Notes under the pieces: model-generated
What the model saw: the letters and a program-made list of their open reading frames with translations, nothing else
Told to the model about the DNA's origin: nothing
Databases searched by the model: none
Part shown: positions 58,843 through 64,000 of the stretch, in pieces
Numbering within the stretch: the first letter of the stretch is position 1
How the letters are laid out: each line of letters opens with the position of its first letter
Made by a program: the position numbers and the translations under genes
NCBI GenBank assembly: GCA_033764725.1
Contig: JANRIR010000080.1
Span: 1-64,000, forward strand
Reading direction: 5' to 3'
Source: RI-43 sp033764725
GTDB taxonomy: Bacteria > Pseudomonadota > Alphaproteobacteria > Caulobacterales > Aquidulcibacteraceae
Length of the DNA stretch: 64,000 bases

Positions 58843-60185
58843 TCCGCGGCCTTGCGCGCCGCGCGGTGCTCGGCCATGCGCTGGTCCTCCGCGGCCTCCA
58901 TTTCCGCGAATTGTTTCCGCCGCGGGCCGAGATACCCGAACAGATAGGCGCCCACTTTGCGCATCTGGATCTCTTCCGAGCCTTCGGTGATGCGATAGCG
59001 CCGATGGTGGCGATAGATGTGTTCGAACGGTTTGTGGCGCGAATAGCCGATGCCGCCATGCACCTGGATGGCGCGATCGGCCGCCTCGCAGCACAGGCGG
59101 TTCGCATAGTAATTGCACATCGACACCTTGTCCGAGAGACGCTTCTCCACCTCGGGCTTCGGCATCTGGTCCATTTCCCAGGCTGTCTTGAAGATCAGCA
59201 GGCGCAGCATTTCGGCCTGCGTCGCCAATTCCACGAGCGGGAACTGGATCGCCTGGTTGCGCGCGAGCGCTTCGCCGAACGGCTTGCGCAGCCGCGCATA
59301 TTTGACGCTTTCATCAATGCAGAACATCGCCGCGCCGCACGACGACGCCGCCTGACGGATGCGGTTTTCGTGCACGAAATGTTGCGCCAAAGCCAAACCG
59401 CCGCCGAGCGGGCCGAAAATCGCGCTGTCGGGAACCCAGACGTTCGTGATCGTCAGCCGCGGGTGATCCGTCGGCATGTTGAACGTCCACATATATTCTT
59501 CGATGCGGATGCCCGGATCGTCGGCCGGCACGAGGAAGCATGTGATGCCCGCAGCGTCGCCGTCGTTTCCGCCGGTGCGCGCAAAGCACATCATGTGGGA
59601 GGCCGCGTGCATCCCGGTGATCCACATCTTTTCGCCGTCGATGCGCCAGCCCTTCACGCCATTGCGCGTTTCGGGAACTGCGCGCGTCTCCATGTGGGTG
59701 GCGTCGGAGCCGTGGAACGGCTCGGTCAGCCCGAACGTGGCGCGAAACTTCCCGCTCAGCGCGTCCTCAATCAGGTGCTTTTGATCTTGGCGCGCGAAGT
59801 CGCGCAGCATCAGAATTTGCGGAAAATTGCCGACGATCGAATGTTCGTTCTGCAGGTCGTTGTGCAGGCCGAGCCCCTTGCGCGCGAAATGCTCGCGGAT
59901 GATCGCCATGCCGAGATTGGTGCCGTCCTGTCCGCCATATTCCTTCGGCAGCGCATAGCGCAGATGGCCGGCCTTATCGGCGCGGCGCTTGGCTTCGCGC
60001 AGCAGCTCTTCCCATTCGTGGCGCGGCAGGCCGCCGTTCTCGAAATCGGTGCGCGCCCATTCTCGGCGATGATCGAAAAAGCGCTCGTTGTCGTCCTGCG
60101 CCTGGAGCGGCTTGATCTCCGTCTCGATGAAGTTGTCGAGCACGACCAGATAGTCCTCGATCTCTTTCGGAATCCGGAAATCCAT
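58839..60185 (-). CDS. Acyl-CoA dehydrogenase (second)
   Basis: A 448-residue acyl-CoA dehydrogenase. Motifs are ATFGLTEPFHGSDATHMET, EKMWITGMHAASHMMCF and the C-terminal RAIQVHGGIGYSRHKPFEH with YRITEGSEEIQMRKVG. It is paired with the DUF1330 protein (4-base overlap). The ATG at 60185 is preceded by AGGGAG; the frame open to 60248 is not used. It is clearly distinct from the enzyme at 54763, so two substrates are likely. Confidence 0.94.
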   Translation of the reverse strand: MDFRIPKEIEDYLVVLDNFIETEIKPLQAQDDNERFFDHRREWARTDFENGGLPRHEWEELLREAKRRADKAGHLRYALPKEYGGQDGTNLGMAIIREHFARKGLGLHNDLQNEHSIVGNFPQILMLRDFARQDQKHLIEDALSGKFRATFGLTEPFHGSDATHMETRAVPETRNGVKGWRIDGEKMWITGMHAASHMMCFARTGGNDGDAAGITCFLVPADDPGIRIEEYMWTFNMPTDHPRLTITNVWVPDSAIFGPLGGGLALAQHFVHENRIRQAASSCGAAMFCIDESVKYARLRKPFGEALARNQAIQFPLVELATQAEMLRLLIFKTAWEMDQMPKPEVEKRLSDKVSMCNYYANRLCCEAADRAIQVHGGIGYSRHKPFEHIYRHHRRYRITEGSEEIQMRKVGAYLFGYLGPRRKQFAEMEAAEDQRMAEHRAARKAAE

Positions 60186-60369
60186 GGCGCGCTCCCTTGC
60201 GATGGTTTTCGGCATGATCGCCCGCCGCGGGCGCCGGTCAAGCGTCACCCAAGGGCGCCCCGGCTTGCGGGTTTGACGCGGGACGATCGGGCGCAGCGCC
60301 GTCTTGCGTAATACTTGCTACTGTTTGCGACCGGACTGCTGAATATTTTCGATAGCATTCATTTTTCTC

Positions 60370-60397
60370 TTGCGTTCACGAAGGCCCGCTCTAGAGT
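60370..60397 (+). promoter_or_regulatory. Weak promoter candidate for the CC_3452-like gene
   Basis: TTGCGT (60370-60375), 16 bases, TAGAGT (60392-60397), 61 bases before the ATG at 60459. Matches are partial. Confidence 0.3.
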
Positions 60398-60458
60398 CAG
60401 GTCGTGGCGCTTGTTGTCTGTGTGTGCGCCGCCCTTGTTCGTTGAAGGAGCGTCTCCC

Positions 60459-60797
60459 ATGATCCGCACCATCCTCGCCGCAGCCGCTCTCGCAGCGCTG
60501 GCGGCGTCTCCCGCCATCGCTCGAGACCGCGAATTTTCCGCGAAATTGAGCGTCCCCGTCGCCGAGCACACCCGCGTCGTCGCCGAGCGCACCGTGTGGC
60601 AGTGCGAAGGCGACACCTGCCGCGCCGTCGCCGACCACCCCGCCACCGTGCGCACCTGCCGCTCGTTCGTGCGCGAAGCCGGCCCCGTCACGGCCTATGG
60701 TTTTGCGGGCAGCGAACTGAACGCTGATCAGCTTGCTCAGTGCAACGCCTCAGCCCGTCAGGCCAGCGCACGCACCATCGTGCAAGCGAGCAATTGA
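60459..60797 (+). CDS. Secreted CC_3452-like protein
   Basis: A 112-residue exported protein with a Sec signal (RTILAAAALAALAASPAIA). The mature part has the CC_3452-type pattern WQCEGDTCRAVA, TVRTCRSFVREAGPVTAYGF and a last Cys in LAQCNASARQ, giving four cysteines and likely disulfides. Function unknown; the family is found in Caulobacterales and related groups. The ATG at 60459 follows AAGGAG. A strong terminator follows. Confidence 0.75.
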   Translation: MIRTILAAAALAALAASPAIARDREFSAKLSVPVAEHTRVVAERTVWQCEGDTCRAVADHPATVRTCRSFVREAGPVTAYGFAGSELNADQLAQCNASARQASARTIVQASN

Positions 60798-60832
60798 CCG
60801 TTTTACCCTCGCCCTCCCAGGCGACTTTCCCC

Positions 60833-62020
60833 CTACCCCGGCGCCCCCGCGCCGGGGTTTTTTTTGGTCGCTGCACGGGAAGGGGCCGCGCGCTGCGTTC
60901 GCGCCGCCTCGGCCAGCGGCTTCAAGAGGCGTTCGGCCAGCCAACGCACCACCGGCGGCGCGACCGCGTCGCCCACGAGATGGAGCCCGGCCGTCTCGCC
61001 CGCTGGCAGCGGGTAGGAATCGGGCGCGCCCATGAGCCTGGCGGCCTCGCGCGCCGTCATCAGGCGTGAGCGCACCCGCCCCGCCCCGACCGCCAGCAGG
61101 ATCTGCTTGCTCGAGCCGCCGGCAGGCGTGCGCAGGCACCCCGCGAGGCCGTCGAACCGCGCCTCCACGCGCTGAACCTTGATCCCATCCTCGACCCGCA
61201 CGCGTCGGAACGCCGCCCCGACGCGGGCTTCGCCGCGCTTCAACAGGGCGTCGATCTGGGCGCGCTGGCGCGGGCTCATCTGCTCCAAAAGCCGCTGCGT
61301 CGCCGCGTCCGCGCGCCACCGCACGCGGTCCTCCGGCTCCAGGATGTCGGCGAGCGCATGGTTGCGCAGCGGCGGCGCCGGCAGCCGCCACCAGGCCCAG
61401 GCCGCCTTGGCCGCCTCCGGCAGGCGCGCGTGCGCGGCGCGGACCGCCTTGGTGTGAAAGACCCCTGTCGGCGCCGGCGCCTGCAGCCCGGCAGGGGCGG
61501 CGCGGGCGGCGATCACGAACACCCGCGGCCGCGATTGCGGCGTGAACAGCGAGGCGTCGATCTCCAGCGCGCCGACCGTGCGTCCGGAGGCCGCCATCGC
61601 CCCGCACAGCGCGCCGAAATCGGCGCCGCCGTGGGACGTCAGCAGGCCGGAGACGTTCTCGAGCGCGACCACCGCCGGCCCCCGCCCTTCCGCGTCGAGC
61701 GCCTCGATCAGCCGCCAGAACCCCCAGAACGCGCCCGAGCGGGCCGCCGAAAGGCCCTGGCGGGCGCCGGCCAGCGACACGTCCTGGCAAGGCGAGGACG
61801 CCCACGCCAGCGCCGCCCGCCCCGGCAGGTCGGCGGGCTCGATCGCCCACACGTCGCGCTCCACCAGATGGTCGGGCCCGAACGCGGCGCGATACGCCGC
61901 CGCCTTGCCCGCATCGAAATCATTGGCGAAGGTGCAGGCGAACAGCGGCTCAAGCCCCAGGCGGGCGAAGCCGCCGCCGGCGAAAAACTCGTACAGGGCG
62001 GCGCCGGAATCATCAGCCAT
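60833..62020 (-). CDS. Solitary DNA (cytosine-5) methyltransferase
   Basis: A 395-residue C5 DNA methyltransferase. Motif I is EFFAGGGFARLGLEPLF, motif IV SSPCQDVSLAG (PCQ with the catalytic Cys), motif VI VALENVSGLL (ENV), motif VIII LFTPQSRPRVFV and motifs IX-X near MTAREAARLMGAPDSYPL and HLVGDAVAPPV. No endonuclease or helicase gene is adjacent, so it looks like an orphan methyltransferase or part of a phage-like remnant. The last codons (KKNPGAGAPG) lie in the hairpin of the convergent terminator. Confidence 0.92.
   Translation of the reverse strand: MADDSGAALYEFFAGGGFARLGLEPLFACTFANDFDAGKAAAYRAAFGPDHLVERDVWAIEPADLPGRAALAWASSPCQDVSLAGARQGLSAARSGAFWGFWRLIEALDAEGRGPAVVALENVSGLLTSHGGADFGALCGAMAASGRTVGALEIDASLFTPQSRPRVFVIAARAAPAGLQAPAPTGVFHTKAVRAAHARLPEAAKAAWAWWRLPAPPLRNHALADILEPEDRVRWRADAATQRLLEQMSPRQRAQIDALLKRGEARVGAAFRRVRVEDGIKVQRVEARFDGLAGCLRTPAGGSSKQILLAVGAGRVRSRLMTAREAARLMGAPDSYPLPAGETAGLHLVGDAVAPPVVRWLAERLLKPLAEAARTQRAAPSRAATKKNPGAGAPG
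60836..60865 (+). terminator. Intrinsic terminator of the CC_3452-like gene
   Basis: CCCCGGCGC-CCCC-GCGCCGGGG followed by eight T (60858-60865). A perfect 9-bp G/C stem and T-run make this the clearest Rho-independent terminator in the window. It lies inside the 3' end of the convergent methyltransferase gene. Confidence 0.92.
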
Positions 62021-62099
62021 GGCCTATACTAACGCAGGCGATAGGATTGCGTCTGTCCACGCGCGGCGCGCGCCGGCCAGGACAGGTGGAGGCAGGCAG

Positions 62100-62987
62100 A
62101 TGGCACAGGCAGGATCGACGGCGACCCGCTCCCGCCGGATGCGATTGGCGGCGGTCGCATTGGCGCTCGCGCTCGCCGCGTGCGGCCGCAGCGCCACCGA
62201 GGGCGACGCGGGCGTGGCGACCGACGAGGCCGGAGTCTCCGAAAGCGAAACGCAGGCCGCCCAGCAGCTGGCCGCCCTTGGCGGGCCAGCCGACGCCGCC
62301 ACGGCCGCGCTCTATAGCGGCGAGTTCCAGGCCTATGGCGCGCTCGACGCCCTTGGCGCCGGCGAAGGCGCCTGGGAGATGACCCTGTTCGACGGCTACG
62401 CCCAGTTCGCCCGGCCCGGCCTCGGCGAGGACGGCGGCCCGACGCAGGCGCGCGAAGTGCGCCAGGGCGGCATGCAAGTCACCGCCGGGCCGCTGGTGAT
62501 CACGCTGCGCGCGCAGGACTGCCCGCTGCCCAATGGCGAAAGCCTGCCCTATGTGGCCACAGTGACGTTCGAGGGCGTGGTCTATCAGGGCTGCGCGCGG
62601 CGCGGCGCCGGCGGCGGCGAGCGGCCGAACTGGGCGAGCTACCTGCCCGATCTGATCCCCGCGATCGACGCCTGCCTCGCGCGCGCCGGCGCCCGCACCG
62701 CCCGCGTCACCACCGCCAGCGCCTTGGCCGACGGCGAGGTCGCGGTGCGCGTGCGCGCCCGCGACGGCGAGCGCAACGCCTGCGTGGCCACCGCCGACGG
62801 GGCGCGGGTGGAGGCGTTCGAGCCGATCCTCGACACCGACCGGCTCGGCGGCGAAGGCGATCCGGAATTCGTCCGCGCCTTCGGCGAAGACCCTGCCCCG
62901 CCGCCGCCCAATCGCTGCGGCGCGGGCGCGGAGGCGCGCGACGCGGCCGGCGTTCTTTTGGGCTGGCTGTTGCGGCAAAGCTGCTGA
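62100..62987 (+). CDS. Hypothetical lipoprotein with COG3650-like region
   Basis: A 295-residue exported protein. The lipoprotein signal is MRLAAVALALALAACGRS (lipobox LAAC), after a short N-terminal extension MAQAGSTATRSRR. The mature part is acidic, with beta-rich patches GPLVITLRAQDCPLPNGESL and YVATVTFEGVVYQGCARR that resemble the membrane-protein META/COG3650 type. Two further cysteines lie near the C-terminus. Function unknown. GGTGGAGG lies 7 bases before the ATG at 62100. Confidence 0.75.
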   Translation: MAQAGSTATRSRRMRLAAVALALALAACGRSATEGDAGVATDEAGVSESETQAAQQLAALGGPADAATAALYSGEFQAYGALDALGAGEGAWEMTLFDGYAQFARPGLGEDGGPTQAREVRQGGMQVTAGPLVITLRAQDCPLPNGESLPYVATVTFEGVVYQGCARRGAGGGERPNWASYLPDLIPAIDACLARAGARTARVTTASALADGEVAVRVRARDGERNACVATADGARVEAFEPILDTDRLGGEGDPEFVRAFGEDPAPPPPNRCGAGAEARDAAGVLLGWLLRQSC

Positions 62988-62989
62988 AA

Positions 62990-63658
62990 TCAGCCCGCCA
63001 CGCCCATCCAGCCGCCAAGGATTTGGATGAGCTCGTTGAACGCGGCGAGCCCAATGCGGAAGCCGAGATAGGCCGTCGCGATCGACGCGATCGCCGCGGG
63101 AATGCTCAACAACGCCAAGAGGCCGTCGCGCTGCAAAAGCGCCAGCGCCGTGATCGCGACCGTCATGCCCGGCGGCCAATTCCCGAACGGGATCGGCAAG
63201 AGCAGCACCAGCGCCATCACGAAGGTTTGCACGCCCAGGAAATAGGTGAACGGCTTCTCAACGAACCAGGGCAGCTGCGGACGGATCAGTTTCTCCAGCC
63301 GCCGCAGCGTCGGCACGGCGCCGGACACGGCGCGCCGCAGGCCCTCGCGCGGAAACGCCATCGTGCGCATGCCGCGCGGCAGCCACAATTTCGCGCCGCC
63401 GAACATCAATTGCGCGCCCGGCGCCAGCAGCAGAAGCCCGAACACCGTCGAGATCCCGGGCACGTTCGGGATGCACATCGGCAACGACAGGATCAGCAGA
63501 AGAAAGCCCAGCGCGCGGCCTTCGAGCTTATCTAGCAATTCGCCGACGCTGACCTTTTCGTTGGGGAATGCGTCCGCCAATTCCTCGAGCAATTGCGACG
63601 TGCTGGGCGGGCGGGCCCGCCGCGCCCCATGGGCGAGAGGAACTTCTGTAGACGACAC
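62990..63658 (-). CDS. Exopolysaccharide synthesis ExoD-family protein
   Basis: A 222-residue membrane protein of the ExoD family, linked in rhizobia to exopolysaccharide synthesis, alkaline tolerance and invasion. A cytosolic N-terminus (LLEELADAFPNEKVSVGELLDKL) is followed by LGFLLLILSLPMCIPNVPGI and further hydrophobic segments, then basic loops and two more segments. It is convergent with the lipoprotein gene after 2 bases. Precise molecular function is unknown. Confidence 0.9.
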   Translation of the reverse strand: MSSTEVPLAHGARRARPPSTSQLLEELADAFPNEKVSVGELLDKLEGRALGFLLLILSLPMCIPNVPGISTVFGLLLLAPGAQLMFGGAKLWLPRGMRTMAFPREGLRRAVSGAVPTLRRLEKLIRPQLPWFVEKPFTYFLGVQTFVMALVLLLPIPFGNWPPGMTVAITALALLQRDGLLALLSIPAAIASIATAYLGFRIGLAAFNELIQILGGWMGVAG

Positions 63659-63693
63659 TGCTTCACCAGATGGGTTCGACGCGCTGATTCCAC

Positions 63694-63746
63694 TAGAGCG
63701 CGTTCCGAAGAAGTGGATACCGGTTCTTCGGTCAAAACGCGCTCTA
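63694..63746. repeat. Palindromic repeat upstream of exoD (element 1)
   Basis: TAGAGCGCGTT (63694-63704) and CCGAAGAA (63705-63712) are exactly complementary to TTCTTCGG (63724-63731) and AACGCGCTCTA (63736-63746), a 19-base stem with a 4-base interruption and an 11-base loop. Looks like an intergenic repeat of a type widespread in alphaproteobacteria. Confidence 0.7.
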
Positions 63747-63756
63747 AATGTCTGAA

Positions 63757-63810
63757 TTAGAGCCTTTCTCGTCCGATCAGATTGCTTCTATCTGATTGGG
63801 AAACGCTCTA
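63757..63810. repeat. Palindromic repeat upstream of exoD (element 2)
   Basis: TAGAGC (63758-63763) and ATCAGAT (63776-63782) pair with ATCTGAT (63790-63796) and GCTCTA (63805-63810). It starts 11 bases after element 1 and shares the TAGAGC/GCTCTA ends, so the two look like a tandem pair. Both fill much of the 222-base gap 63659-63880 with no gene. Confidence 0.65.
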
Positions 63811-63880
63811 TGGCATTTGCGCCACACTGTTGTCGCCGCTCGTCAACGCTCTGGCAATGAAGTTGGAGCGATGACGGCGC

Positions 63881-64000
63881 ATGGCGTCGCTGCGACTCGC
63901 CGGAACGATTGCGCTCGCCTGCCTCGCCGGCGCGTGTCTCGATTCCCGCCCGCCTGCCGAGCTTGACGGTCTTTGGAGCGCCGGGCCGGCGGCGTGCGCG
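63881..64000 (+). CDS. Putative lipoprotein, N-terminal fragment (cut by window end)
   Basis: The frame is open from ATG 63881 to the end of the window. The 40 visible residues form a lipoprotein signal with lipobox LAGAC (ALACLAGACLDSRP) and then a polar start ELDGLWSAGPAACA. A ribosome-binding site is weak (TTGGAG, 63863-63868). The product is unknown. Confidence 0.5.
   Translation, partial: MASLRLAGTIALACLAGACLDSRPPAELDGLWSAGPAACA

Overview
The window is high-G+C DNA (about two thirds G+C by eye) from an alphaproteobacterial chromosome, most likely Caulobacterales or Hyphomonadaceae-like. The pointers are the yidC-engB order, a plant-type GshA, an EtfB-type lysine methyltransferase homologue, DUF4170 and DUF2093 proteins, the pmbA-cysQ-like-DUF4170-ABC and DUF374-waaA-lpxK-lpxL orders, a CC_3452-like secreted protein, and many GTG/TTG starts with 4-base overlaps. 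I saw no rRNA, tRNA, transposase, prophage or CRISPR array.

Layout. 0-2.7 kb: yidC (cut by the left edge), engB, a glyoxalase-II-like hydrolase and a glutathione peroxidase. 2.7-9.2 kb: a D-aminoacylase-like amidohydrolase, an EmrAB-type efflux pair with a divergent TetR repressor and an operator lying on the pump promoter, and an aminotransferase. 9.3-15 kb: an Arg/Gly/Asp-rich RcnB-like exported protein, a subclass B3 metallo-beta-lactamase-like lipoprotein, an orphan VirD4/TraG coupling ATPase and a POT peptide transporter. 15-29 kb: gshA, rsmE, a Baeyer-Villiger-type monooxygenase, an ABC exporter, ubiA, EtfB methyltransferase, desaturase, DNA glycosylase, MAPEG protein and zinc alcohol dehydrogenase.

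27.5-41 kb is mostly envelope biogenesis: pmbA, a CysQ-like phosphatase, DUF4170 and an MsbA-like flippase. Then come a phasin-like protein, pyruvate kinase, a possible TIR-fold membrane protein, a P450 and a protein phosphatase, followed by the lipid A block (DUF374 acyltransferase, waaA, lpxK, lpxL-type acyltransferase). 40.8-47.8 kb has an M23 lipoprotein with a variant zinc motif, DUF2093, a TetR-controlled SDR/crotonase pair, xseA, purD and a Phd/PIN toxin-antitoxin pair with a near-perfect 30-bp palindromic operator.

47.9-60.2 kb is rich in lipid or acyl-CoA and xenobiotic catabolism: an ACAD10-like phosphotransferase, an exported amidohydrolase, a second P450, two acyl-CoA dehydrogenases, an SDR, a 2-hydroxychromene-2-carboxylate isomerase-like protein and a DUF1330 protein. 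CorA, a QueD-like enzyme and small lipoproteins are interspersed. 60.4-64 kb holds a CC_3452-like protein, a solitary cytosine-5 DNA methyltransferase, lipoproteins and ExoD.

A recurring architectural feature is a palindrome or repeat at many convergent gene junctions, often including the stop codons. Several look like dispersed repeats rather than simple terminators. Site coordinates were counted by hand and may be off by a base.
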